In this document: positions 1 through 5,376 of the stretch, piece after piece
Layout: the number at the start of each line of letters is the position of its first letter
Position numbering within the stretch: position 1 is the first letter of the stretch
Assembly (NCBI GenBank): GCA_015520525.1
Contig: WAPY01000015.1
Span: 1 to 5,471, forward strand
Reading direction: 5' to 3'
DNA: 5,471 nt
Origin: Candidatus Woesearchaeota archaeon
GTDB lineage: Archaea > Nanobdellota > Nanobdellia > Woesearchaeales > WAPY01
Notes under the pieces: generated by a model
What the model saw: the letters and a program-made list of their open reading frames with translations, nothing else
The model's database searches: none
Told to the model about the DNA's origin: nothing
Made by a program: the position numbers and the translations under genes

Positions 1-736
1 GTATTGAAAGCTCAACCATTCTCCCAGCTTCCTCAACACTTATAGGCGAATAACCTCCTTTTTGTAGAGCGGTTATTACCCCACCTTCCATTGAAGTCGC
101 AGTCAACCTTGCATCAATAAAGCTCTCCTCCTGAGATGTAGGATCAACCAACAGCATGTCTGCAAACTTAAACACTGTGACTGGTATTGGAACTCTCGTT
201 ACTGGAAGTTTCTTGTCGGTGTGCTTCTTGTAATTGACAGTCTCGCCGTCGTACTCTGGGAAGCGGGCGTTTTTCAAGGCTAGAATCGCCGCAATTCCGG
301 AAGCATCAATTAGGTTCCCATCGTCGTTTAAAGGAGCAATATCAACATTAACAACCCACACTTTTTCCTTGGGCTCAATGCACAGAGCTTTAACATCAAC
401 AGCTCTTGATTCTCTAATACCCCTATCCACGACCCTAGCAAGCTCTATGGCTTTTACTGATGGAGGACCTGCTTCAAAATCAGGGCTTGCCATTGGCGAT
501 AAGTCGCTGTTAACAGATAAGACGCCCTCATCAGGAGTGTCTGGGAAAGGCTTGTCAACGCTCAATTTAACTCCCGCAAGAACCTCAGTCTTGCCGAGTT
601 TCACATGAGCGAAACCTTCAGCAGTCTTAACCTTTCCAACCTCAACTTTCAAGTCTCTGAAATCAAATGGTCCTCTTGAATCAAACCTTATTCCCTTCTT
701 TAAAGCGTGGACTATGTCCTGTTTTATTAAGTTCAT
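1..736 (-). CDS. rrp42: Exosome complex component Rrp42, 3'-truncated by the window edge
   Basis: Non-catalytic RNase PH-fold subunit that alternates with Rrp41 in the hexameric ring of the archaeal exosome and contributes RNA-binding surface and half of each active-site interface. Reading the minus strand from the ATG at 736 gives 245 uninterrupted residues up to base 1, with no stop. Family members are roughly 260-275 residues, so only a short C-terminal tail is missing. Landmarks seen: DSRGPFDFRDL near residues 19-29, SDLSPMASPDFEAGPP around 77-92, IELARVVDRGIRES at 97-110 (the arginine-rich helix near the RNA path), KVWVVNVD around 125-132, and LIDASGIAAILAL around 142-153. The equivalent of the catalytic Rrp41 loop reads LLVDPTSQEESFIDARLT, as expected for the inactive paralogue. 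The start is fixed by the ATGA overlap with rrp41 and by an SD (GAGGTGG) four bases upstream. Last visible gene of the operon; identification is firm. Confidence 0.95.
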   Translation of the reverse strand, partial: MNLIKQDIVHALKKGIRFDSRGPFDFRDLKVEVGKVKTAEGFAHVKLGKTEVLAGVKLSVDKPFPDTPDEGVLSVNSDLSPMASPDFEAGPPSVKAIELARVVDRGIRESRAVDVKALCIEPKEKVWVVNVDIAPLNDDGNLIDASGIAAILALKNARFPEYDGETVNYKKHTDKKLPVTRVPIPVTVFKFADMLLVDPTSQEESFIDARLTATSMEGGVITALQKGGYSPISVEEAGRMVELSI

Positions 737-1470
737 TCTTCCACCTCATCTGCAATCTTAACATTTTTAAATTTGTTCTTCAAAGCTTCAACTTGAATCT
801 TGTGAATCCTATCTATCGGCTTCTTCACAATCTCAAGCAGTTTCTTTAAATCTTCAAGCTCAAACTGGCCGTCCATCTGAAGAAGAGTTATGTCCTTAGT
901 TCTTGGAAGCATAGCAACAGGCATATCAACAACTATACCTTCGTAAGCTTCCTCAGGATAGCACAAATCAACGACATATTGGTTGTTGACTTTTCCAACT
1001 GCTATGGCTGCTGGAATGTCCTTCATCTTCAAGCCGGCATCAGCGAGGGCAAGCGCGGCTGCGTTTATTCCTGCGCACCTTGTTCCGGCATCAGTTTGTG
1101 CTAGTTCGATGAAGACATCAACCACTGAGTTTGGAAATTCATTCAAGTCAAGAACAGGAGCCAAAGCTTTCTCTGTGACCATAGAAATTTCTTTAGCTCT
1201 TCTTGATGGTCCCGGCCTAACCCTGTCGCCCATTCCTGAGAAAGGCATCATATTATACCTGCATCTTAAAATCCCTTCAGTCGGATTCTGCATGGACCTT
1301 GGGTATAATCTTCTGGGACCGTAAACGGCTGCGTAAGCCCATGTGTTTCCATCCTTAAAGAAAGCTGAGCCATCCGCATTGGGGATGACACCCACTTTAG
1401 CCTCAATAGGTCTAAGCTCGTCAAATTTCCTTCCATCAACCCTTTTATCATAAGTTATATCATACTTCAT
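733..1470 (-). CDS. rrp41: Exosome complex exonuclease subunit Rrp41 (RNase PH fold)
   Basis: Catalytic subunit of the archaeal exosome; with Rrp42 it degrades RNA 3' to 5' by phosphorolysis and can run backwards to add tails. 245 residues, normal length. Landmarks: DGRKFDELRPI at 12-22, NADGSAFF at 31-38, LRCRYNMMPFS at 68-78, GPSRRAKEIS at 87-96, and TDAGTRCAGINAA at 126-138, which supplies the phosphate-binding G129-T130-R131 (G137-S138-R139 in Sulfolobus solfataricus). The active-site loop is odd. D182 matches Sulfolobus D188, but the position of the general acid (Sulfolobus D182, in EDMWGEAD) is here E174 or A175 depending on alignment (PEEAYEGIVVD), and the loop is about two residues longer. 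The ATG at 1470 has SD GAGGTGG four bases upstream, overlapping the rrp4 stop. The stop overlaps the rrp42 start (ATGA), which suggests coupled translation of the two ring subunits. Confidence 0.97.
   Translation of the reverse strand: MKYDITYDKRVDGRKFDELRPIEAKVGVIPNADGSAFFKDGNTWAYAAVYGPRRLYPRSMQNPTEGILRCRYNMMPFSGMGDRVRPGPSRRAKEISMVTEKALAPVLDLNEFPNSVVDVFIELAQTDAGTRCAGINAAALALADAGLKMKDIPAAIAVGKVNNQYVVDLCYPEEAYEGIVVDMPVAMLPRTKDITLLQMDGQFELEDLKKLLEIVKKPIDRIHKIQVEALKNKFKNVKIADEVEE
741..747 (-). promoter_or_regulatory. Ribosome-binding site of rrp42
   Basis: GAGGTGG, four bases before the rrp42 ATG, lies inside the last codons of rrp41 (those for E242-V243-E244). It supports the start at 736 and the ATGA overlap. 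The 11 bases TGAGGTGGAAG here are identical to those in front of rrp41. Confidence 0.75.
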
Positions 1471-1474
1471 ACTT

Positions 1475-1481
1475 CCACCTC
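1475..1481 (-). promoter_or_regulatory. Ribosome-binding site of rrp41, overlapping the rrp4 stop
   Basis: GAGGTGG begins at the G of the rrp4 TGA stop codon and sits four bases before the rrp41 ATG. A ribosome finishing rrp4 would stand on this site, which fits reinitiation or coupled translation. Confidence 0.75.
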
Positions 1482-2187
1482 ACTCTTGTTTTGATTCTAA
1501 TTCTTTTATGGACTTTTCCATAAATTCTTTTATTCTCTCAGTCAAGCCTGATGAAAGAGCTTCCTCCTCAATCTTCCTTATGGTTGTAATGACTAAAAGC
1601 TCCCTCTCCGGCTCTCCACTTATCCACACAAAACCATTCTGGCCTATGGTAACCTTGCAGCCGCTCAGCTCCTTTATCATATTAATCATAGAACCTCCCT
1701 TTCCGATTATTCTAGGCACTTTTGTGTGGTTTACTTTGATTATTGTTCCCCCTTGGATCTTCCTAAGCCCAGGCCCTCTCATTGTCAAATCAACCAACTT
1801 TTGAGAGGTTATGTTGATTATTTTACAGACAATATAATCTCCAATGTCATAATACTTCGTCAAGTCAGCTCCTCTTGGGATGAATGATGTCGTCCCATCT
1901 TTAACTGAGAGAACTCCTGAATACGCAGAGTCAAAATCTACTCTCCAGCCCGACATCATAACATCAATAATTTGTCCTATTACAACATCTCCAACTTTTG
2001 GAATGTAAGCTCCCGAAACAGGAACGACCTTGAGAACTCTCCCGTCCAGATGAGCCACGCCCAGTATGTTGGCGTATATCTTTTCTCCTTCTCTAAATGT
2101 TCCCGACGCAGGCACATAATCCATGCCCTCTGCCATAAGCTCACCAGGAACTACTATATCTTTGTGCTTAACAAATACTTTTCCCAT
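1480..2187 (-). CDS. rrp4: Exosome RNA-binding cap subunit Rrp4 (S1 and KH domains)
   Basis: Trimeric cap subunit that sits on the Rrp41/Rrp42 ring, binds RNA and feeds it into the central channel. 235 residues, normal for the family. Order of domains: an N-terminal beta domain at about 1-60 (VVPGELMAEG at 12-21, GVAHLDGRVLKVVPVSG at 43-59), an S1 domain at about 63-135 (VGDVVIGQIIDV at 65-76, GWRVDFDSAYSGVLSV at 80-95, LTKYYDIGDYIVCKI at 109-123), and a KH domain at about 145-210 with the nucleic-acid-gripping loop IGKGG at 161-165. The C-terminus is a charged helix. The start at 2187 is set by AGGAGGT six bases upstream, located in the end of sbds; only two bases separate the genes. The N-terminus aligns with known Rrp4 proteins. 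Nothing looks broken; the alternative Csl4 cap protein is excluded by the KH domain and the lack of a zinc ribbon. Confidence 0.97.
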   Translation of the reverse strand: MGKVFVKHKDIVVPGELMAEGMDYVPASGTFREGEKIYANILGVAHLDGRVLKVVPVSGAYIPKVGDVVIGQIIDVMMSGWRVDFDSAYSGVLSVKDGTTSFIPRGADLTKYYDIGDYIVCKIINITSQKLVDLTMRGPGLRKIQGGTIIKVNHTKVPRIIGKGGSMINMIKELSGCKVTIGQNGFVWISGEPERELLVITTIRKIEEEALSSGLTERIKEFMEKSIKELESKQE

Positions 2188-2189
2188 TT

Positions 2190-2912
2190 TTAAACCTCCT
2201 TCTTCTTTGTTATTATAACTTCTCCATGAGTTGCCTTATTTAGTTTATCTATAAAATCAAGCTCTAAAGCAGCGCTCACTTCAACATCAACGACTAAAGA
2301 ACCGTCAGACTGCCAAGATTCTGATTTCTTCCTCCCAAGCTTACTTATTATAGGATACACTTTTCCAGTGTACGCTGGAGGAACTTTAACCTCAAAGCCC
2401 ACTTTGCTCATGCTTATTGGGAGTATTGCTTCTATCTTCTTAACGACATCTTTAACTTGGTCCTCTGCGTTCTTGAACATATCAACCTTAACTTTAGCCT
2501 CTTCCATGGCTGAAAGGATTCTTTGTTTAGGATGTGGAAGTTTAGTTCTTGGGTCGACTGCGTTTCTTGATATAATCTCAGCAATTCTATTTCTCTTCAT
2601 TTCTAAGAGTTTCTCTCTATACTCTGATGTCAAATCAATTTCTCCTTCAAGAAGTATTCTTCTGGCAACTTCCAAATCATCAACATCCTTGCCGAACAAG
2701 TCTTCAATAAGCTTCTTCGAAGCGAGCAGTCCTTTCTGGGCGTCTGAGAAGATATGTTCGCTTTTAAGAATATCCCTCACATCAACAGAATCTGGATGGT
2801 TCTTGAATTTTATAGCTAAATCAGGGTCAATAACCACCTCAAACTTGTTGCCCTGCTTCTTCAGCCGTGCAACATTGAAATGAACCTTCTCTTTACCCAA
2901 ATTTAAGGACAT
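2190..2912 (-). CDS. sbds: Ribosome maturation factor SBDS homologue
   Basis: Archaeal orthologue of the Shwachman-Bodian-Diamond protein (yeast Sdo1), which in eukaryotes works with an EF-2-like GTPase to remove eIF6 from the large subunit; archaeal SBDS is also reported to associate with the exosome. 240 residues, the usual archaeal length, in three domains. The N-terminal FYSH domain covers about 1-90, with VARLKKQGNKFEVVIDPDLA at 14-33 and IFSDAQKGLLA at 54-64. A helical middle domain covers about 95-165, with AVDPRTKLPHPKQRI at 118-132. A ferredoxin-like C-terminal domain covers about 168-236. The ATG at 2912 has SD GAGGTGA four bases upstream. It follows psmA by 18 bases. Its last codons (KEV) carry the rrp4 SD, so translation of sbds and rrp4 is tightly packed. 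No missing segments. Confidence 0.97.
   Translation of the reverse strand: MSLNLGKEKVHFNVARLKKQGNKFEVVIDPDLAIKFKNHPDSVDVRDILKSEHIFSDAQKGLLASKKLIEDLFGKDVDDLEVARRILLEGEIDLTSEYREKLLEMKRNRIAEIISRNAVDPRTKLPHPKQRILSAMEEAKVKVDMFKNAEDQVKDVVKKIEAILPISMSKVGFEVKVPPAYTGKVYPIISKLGRKKSESWQSDGSLVVDVEVSAALELDFIDKLNKATHGEVIITKKKEV
2194..2200 (-). promoter_or_regulatory. Ribosome-binding site of rrp4, inside the 3' end of sbds
   Basis: AGGAGGT is the strongest SD in the operon along with that of psmA. It is formed by the last sense codons of sbds (K-E-V) and lies six bases before the rrp4 ATG. It decides the rrp4 start at 2187. Confidence 0.8.
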
Positions 2913-2916
2913 AATT

Positions 2917-2923
2917 TCACCTC
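2917..2923 (-). promoter_or_regulatory. Ribosome-binding site of sbds
   Basis: GAGGTGA, complementary to the archaeal anti-SD, lies in the 18-base psmA-sbds gap, four bases before the sbds ATG, and supports the start at 2912. Confidence 0.75.
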
Positions 2924-2930
2924 ACAACTC

Positions 2931-3656
2931 TTACTTAATAAGAGTTTTTAGTTTAGATTGAGGCACAGGAGTGTATTTCTTATCCTTAGTCGTAATATAC
3001 ACTGCGGATAATCTTTCTGCTGGAAGCTTCTTGCCGTTTATCTTGACAAGTATTGAAACCCCAAGCTTCAAGGCATCATCAATCTTCATATCAGGCTTGT
3101 AAGCTTTAGCAAGCTCCTTCTTTATCTCATCAGAATGCTCGCCAATAACTGCTGCTTTATACCTGAAGTAAATGCCTATAGGGTCTGTCTCATAAACTTT
3201 TGGGCCTTCGCTGTCAACTCCAGCAAACAGCAGAGAGACACCAAAGGGCCTCAATCCAGCGCTTTGAGTACACACTTGTTTTAATGAGCAAATATCTTTA
3301 ACAACTGTCAAAACATCAACGGGAGTTCCATATGTTAATGTGTGTTGCTGCGCAGTAATTTGAGCTCTATCAACTAAAACCCTCGCGTCTGAGACTATTC
3401 CAGATGCAGTAACAGCTATGTGATCATCAATCTTCCAAATCTTTTCAACAGAATCAGATATGACTAAGGGGTCAACAATCCTCTTATCTGCAACGATTAA
3501 AACTCCGTCCTTGCAAGCGAAAGCCATAGCTGTTGAACCTTGATTGACCGTTTTTTTGGCATACTCAACTTGCAACAGCCTGCCGTCTGGACTAAACATT
3601 GTAATGGCTCTATCATAGCCCATAACCTGATGTTGTAATGGTTCCATTCCTGACAT
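2931..3656 (-). CDS. psmA: 20S proteasome alpha subunit
   Basis: Structural and gating subunit that forms the two outer heptameric rings of the 20S proteasome; it docks ATPases such as PAN through their HbYX tails and does not cleave peptides. 241 residues, normal. The proteasome A-type signature starts at YDRAITMFSPDGR (14-26), including the YDR gate residues, and runs on to QVEYA (29-33). K72 in VEKIW matches Thermoplasma K66, the intersubunit pocket lysine that receives the HbYX tail. Also present: SGIVSDARVL at 85-94, TYGTPVDV at 108-115 and LRPFGVSLLFAG at 135-146. There is no propeptide ending in a catalytic Thr, so this is not a beta subunit. The start at 3656 is preferred over M4 or M12 because AGGAGGT lies six bases upstream of M1; it leaves a 13-residue gate tail, slightly longer than in Thermoplasma. 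A beta subunit gene is not in the window. Confidence 0.97.
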   Translation of the reverse strand: MSGMEPLQHQVMGYDRAITMFSPDGRLLQVEYAKKTVNQGSTAMAFACKDGVLIVADKRIVDPLVISDSVEKIWKIDDHIAVTASGIVSDARVLVDRAQITAQQHTLTYGTPVDVLTVVKDICSLKQVCTQSAGLRPFGVSLLFAGVDSEGPKVYETDPIGIYFRYKAAVIGEHSDEIKKELAKAYKPDMKIDDALKLGVSILVKINGKKLPAERLSAVYITTKDKKYTPVPQSKLKTLIK

Positions 3657-3662
3657 TTTTCA

Positions 3663-3669
3663 ACCTCCT
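3663..3669 (-). promoter_or_regulatory. Ribosome-binding site of psmA
   Basis: AGGAGGT lies in the 14-base gap after pop5, six bases before the ATG at 3656. It selects this start over in-frame methionines at codons 4 and 12. Confidence 0.8.
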
Positions 3670-3670
3670 A

Positions 3671-4018
3671 TTATTTCTGCTCTTTCAAGAAGAGCCTCAC
3701 CTTTTTTAATGTTCCGCTAACCTTAAGCGATTTAACAATTACTTTTTTACCTTTTATTTCCTCTATTAAAGGAAGAGCGGATTTAAGTTTCTCCACAAAA
3801 GACCTATCAACCTTCAATATTCCTCTGTTGTTGCTCCAATCCTTCTTCATAGGCCAAAGTTTAGCCTCTGAAAGTCCTGACAAACCAAACATAAGTTTGA
3901 CAGCATCTTCAACTGCCTTGAAAACATCTTCAAAAACAAAGGAAATGCCATCGCAGGGCATCACTTCAAAAGCAACATACCTTGCCTTCTCCCTCATTGT
4001 TGGAGGTAAAAATTTCAT
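3671..4018 (-). CDS. rnp2: RNase P protein component 2 (Pop5 / Rpp14 family)
   Basis: Protein subunit of archaeal RNase P, the ribozyme that removes 5' leaders from tRNA precursors; Pop5 pairs with Rpp30 to support the RNA's catalytic domain. 115 residues, typical. The N-terminus reads LPPTMREKARYVAFEV at 4-19, very close to the Pop5 pattern LPPTLRDKKRYIAFEV as I recall it from Pyrococcus. The C-terminal half has NRGILKVDRSFVEKL at 64-78 (family pattern: GIxRxDRxxVExL) and GKKVIVKSLKVSGTLKK at 89-105, with the conserved VSGTxKK. It is first in the exosome operon, 14 bases before psmA. The ATG at 4018 has no SD at normal distance; the nearest is AGGTG, 14 bases away inside an inverted repeat. 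M8 has no SD either and would remove conserved residues. The partner gene rpp30, often adjacent in other archaea, is not in the window. Confidence 0.93.
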   Translation of the reverse strand: MKFLPPTMREKARYVAFEVMPCDGISFVFEDVFKAVEDAVKLMFGLSGLSEAKLWPMKKDWSNNRGILKVDRSFVEKLKSALPLIEEIKGKKVIVKSLKVSGTLKKVRLFLKEQK

Positions 4019-4031
4019 TTTCAGTTTAATA

Positions 4032-4047
4032 ACACCTTTAGGGGTGT
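4032..4047 (-). repeat. Inverted repeat with 5-bp arms in the pop5 leader
   Basis: ACACC and GGTGT flank a 6-base loop, and either strand could form a small hairpin. On the minus strand the right arm contains the only SD-like bases (AGGTG) near the pop5 start, so folding would hide them. It abuts a second inverted repeat at 4048-4062. Confidence 0.55.
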
Positions 4048-4067
4048 GAAGAAAGTTTCTTCTTCAT
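4038..4067 (-). other. Possible 9-codon upstream ORF before pop5
   Basis: An ATG at 4067 opens a 9-codon reading frame encoding MKKKLSSHP and ending in TAA. It starts about 12 bases after the start of transcription expected from the TATA box at 4101-4110, so it would be the first start codon on the operon mRNA. Its stop lies 19 bases before the pop5 ATG and is in a different frame. An ORF this short occurs often by chance; it is recorded because of its position only. It has no recognisable SD (AAAAGCGG precedes it). Confidence 0.25.
4048..4062. repeat. Perfect 15-bp odd-centred inverted repeat upstream of pop5
   Basis: GAAGAAA and TTTCTTC are perfect 7-base arms around a single central base. 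The central gap is too small for a tight RNA hairpin using all seven pairs, so the form is more like a protein-binding DNA dyad. It lies downstream of the expected transcription start of the exosome operon, a position where a repressor could block polymerase. No known operator was recognised. Confidence 0.5.
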
Positions 4068-4090
4068 CCGCTTTTAACTAATAATTAAGG

Positions 4091-4100
4091 AAAAATGAGA
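4091..4100 (-). terminator. Possible U-tract terminator after yjjX
   Basis: About 20-30 bases after the yjjX stop the minus strand reads TCTCATTTTT. Archaeal intrinsic termination can rely on a U-tract without a hairpin, but a run of five is weak, and the site lies directly after a TATA box, so read-through into the exosome operon is possible. Confidence 0.3.
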
Positions 4101-4110
4101 GATATATAAA
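4101..4110 (-). promoter_or_regulatory. TATA box of the pop5-psmA-sbds-rrp4-rrp41-rrp42 operon
   Basis: TTTATATATC on the minus strand matches the archaeal TATA pattern. With the usual distance of about 25 bases, transcription would start near 4080, giving a leader of roughly 60 bases before pop5. A weaker AT-rich alternative, TTAATTATTAG at 4078-4088, would start the RNA near 4057. There is no clear purine-rich BRE just upstream. Confidence 0.6.
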
Positions 4111-4119
4111 TGTTGTGAT

Positions 4120-4674
4120 TTAATCGTTTGAAGTTTTCGTATCAAAAAACAAGTCTTCATTTAATAAAGGGATCAGGGCAGAGATTATCCCATCAACATA
4201 TAATTTTTCTCTATTTATAACTCCTTTCGTGAAAAATCCAACCGCTCCTCCCTTCTGTTTAGTGTTCTTCTCTCCGATTATTTCATCCATAACATCGCCG
4301 AGCTCAACCCTCTTCAACAGCTGTTTTACAATAAATTCGGGAAGTTCAAACATTATTGATGTTCCAAAACTCTTTCTTCTGGATTTATCAATTATACAAA
4401 CCACCCCAAATGTAAACCACTTAGAGTATAAATTTATTATCCCGCTCTCCAAACCCACGAAGAAATCACAATTTAATTTGCGCTCATTATCAATAACTGT
4501 TAAGGCAAGAGCTCTGTTCTCTGCTCCCAAAAAAGTCTCTTTGCCTATAGGCTGGTCGGGAACCTTAGAATCAACTTTCAAACCAAGAACTTCAACATTC
4601 TTAAAATATTTAGAGAAAGCTTCACGAACAGCCCCCACTTTGACGGGATTCTCCGAGCCTACAAGAACTTTCAT
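4120..4674 (-). CDS. yjjX: Inosine/xanthosine triphosphatase, YjjX/DUF84 family
   Basis: Hydrolyses non-canonical purine nucleotides (ITP, XTP and probably their deoxy forms) so that deaminated bases do not enter nucleic acids; a soluble house-cleaning enzyme. 184 residues, within the family range. Conserved blocks in order: SENPVKVGAVREAF at 7-20 (nucleotide-binding N-terminus), VPDQPIGKETFLGAENRA at 38-55, FFVGLESG at 71-78 with the acidic E75, LGDVMDEIIGEKNTKQKGG at 125-143, and AVGFFTKGVINREKLY at 144-159. These match DUF84 and not the HAM1/RdgB family, which does the same job with other motifs. The ATG at 4674 has no SD; a TATA-like stretch sits about 26 bases upstream, so the mRNA may be leaderless, although the gene is also only 39 bases after mpg and could be co-transcribed. 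By eye it looks more AT-rich than the exosome genes. Confidence 0.92.
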   Translation of the reverse strand: MKVLVGSENPVKVGAVREAFSKYFKNVEVLGLKVDSKVPDQPIGKETFLGAENRALALTVIDNERKLNCDFFVGLESGIINLYSKWFTFGVVCIIDKSRRKSFGTSIMFELPEFIVKQLLKRVELGDVMDEIIGEKNTKQKGGAVGFFTKGVINREKLYVDGIISALIPLLNEDLFFDTKTSND

Positions 4675-4694
4675 AATTATAATAAAAGCCCATT

Positions 4695-4704
4695 GTTTAT
4701 TAAG
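4695..4704 (-). promoter_or_regulatory. TATA-like element before yjjX
   Basis: CTTAATAAAC on the minus strand is centred about 26 bases before the yjjX ATG, the distance expected for a leaderless transcript. The match to the consensus is moderate and the whole gap is AT-rich, so this may be chance. Confidence 0.35.
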
Positions 4705-4713
4705 TTTTTTGCC

Positions 4714-5355
4714 TTACTTCCGGCTCACAAACTTGCTTCCGGATATTAAAAACCTCCATCTATAATCCTTAGCTTCACCGGCATAGTCAATGTTTATCCT
4801 TGGGGTGGAGATTATCTTAAAATCTTTGTCCTCTCCTTTAAGCTCTGCTATAAACAAATTATTTGAGAGGAGGCTTTTCCCATAGAGAGATTTATCTATT
4901 GCCATAGCTTGACATAACTTAGATGGACCATTAGTAAGGAGTTTTATGTTTTTATTACTTAACTCATCAAATCCCCTTCGTTTAGCCATAAGTTCAAGGC
5001 CGAAAACAGGTTCTAAAGCTCTAACCAAAACAGCCTCAGGCATGCCCTCTCTTTGAGTTACAACATTAAAACAAAAATTCTTCCCATACACCTGAAATAT
5101 GTATGCTATTCCTCCAGATTCAAACATAGCCCTGTTTCTCTCCGTCTTTTTTCCATTATAAGAATGAGCTGCTTTATCTTCAGGACCTATGTAAGCTTCA
5201 ACCTCAACAATCCTCCCAGCTGTAACCCCTTCTGAAGTTTTATGAACTAAATACTTTCCTAAAAGGTCCTTAGAAACTATGATTGTGTCCCTTAAATAAA
5301 AACTCCTCGGAAGCTTTTCCAGTTTACTTAAAAAAGATTTATTCTCCTTGCTCAT
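4714..5355 (-). CDS. mpg: Alkyladenine (3-methyladenine) DNA glycosylase, AAG/MPG family
   Basis: Base-excision repair enzyme that flips out and removes damaged purines such as 3-methyladenine, ethenoadenine and hypoxanthine. 213 residues, the usual length of prokaryotic AAG proteins. A gap-free match to human AAG from memory gives E53 (catalytic E125), Y55 (Y127) and H64 (H136) in VEVEAYIGPEDKAAHS, Y90 (Y162, the intercalating Tyr) and N97 (N169) in VYGKNFCFNVVT, and R112 (R182) in VLVRALEP. F87 stands where human Y159 lines the base pocket. Also conserved: LLTNGPSKLCQAM at 139-151 and the C-terminal GSKFVS at 206-211. The N-terminal 15 residues are a basic, variable extension. The ATG at 5355 has no SD, but a strong TATA box lies 27 bases upstream, which fits a leaderless mRNA. 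It is followed by yjjX after 39 bases. Confidence 0.94.
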   Translation of the reverse strand: MSKENKSFLSKLEKLPRSFYLRDTIIVSKDLLGKYLVHKTSEGVTAGRIVEVEAYIGPEDKAAHSYNGKKTERNRAMFESGGIAYIFQVYGKNFCFNVVTQREGMPEAVLVRALEPVFGLELMAKRRGFDELSNKNIKLLTNGPSKLCQAMAIDKSLYGKSLLSNNLFIAELKGEDKDFKIISTPRINIDYAGEAKDYRWRFLISGSKFVSRK

Positions 5356-5376
5356 AAAAAAGAAGTGCTTATGGAG

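Noticed and set aside
234..608. Plus-strand open frame of 124 codons opposite rrp42
   Set aside because: The minus strand encodes a clear Rrp42 through this whole region; the plus-strand product is Ser/Thr-rich, with no family resemblance and no SD.
1266..1451. Second minus-strand frame inside rrp41
   Set aside because: It lies wholly within the conserved N-terminal part of Rrp41 in another frame and has no SD or family features.
2368..2883. Plus-strand open frame of 171 codons opposite sbds
   Set aside because: It mirrors conserved SBDS codons in another frame. The translated product is a low-complexity Ser/Leu-rich sequence.
3654..3656. Alternative psmA starts at codon 4 or 12 instead of 3656
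   Set aside because: The strong SD AGGAGGT is correctly spaced only for the first ATG.
4021..4068. Possible C/D-box RNA in the yjjX-pop5 gap (ATGAAG near 4067, CTGA at 4021-4024)
   Set aside because: The C-box match is poor, no internal C'/D' boxes were found, and no closing terminal stem is visible.
4101..4112. Plus-strand reading of the TATA element near 4101 as a promoter for a rightward gene
   Set aside because: No plausible plus-strand gene follows; the element is near-symmetrical and fits the leftward operon.
4229..4765. Plus-strand open frame of 178 codons opposite yjjX and the end of mpg
   Set aside because: It crosses two well-supported minus-strand genes, has no promoter or SD, and matches nothing I recognise.
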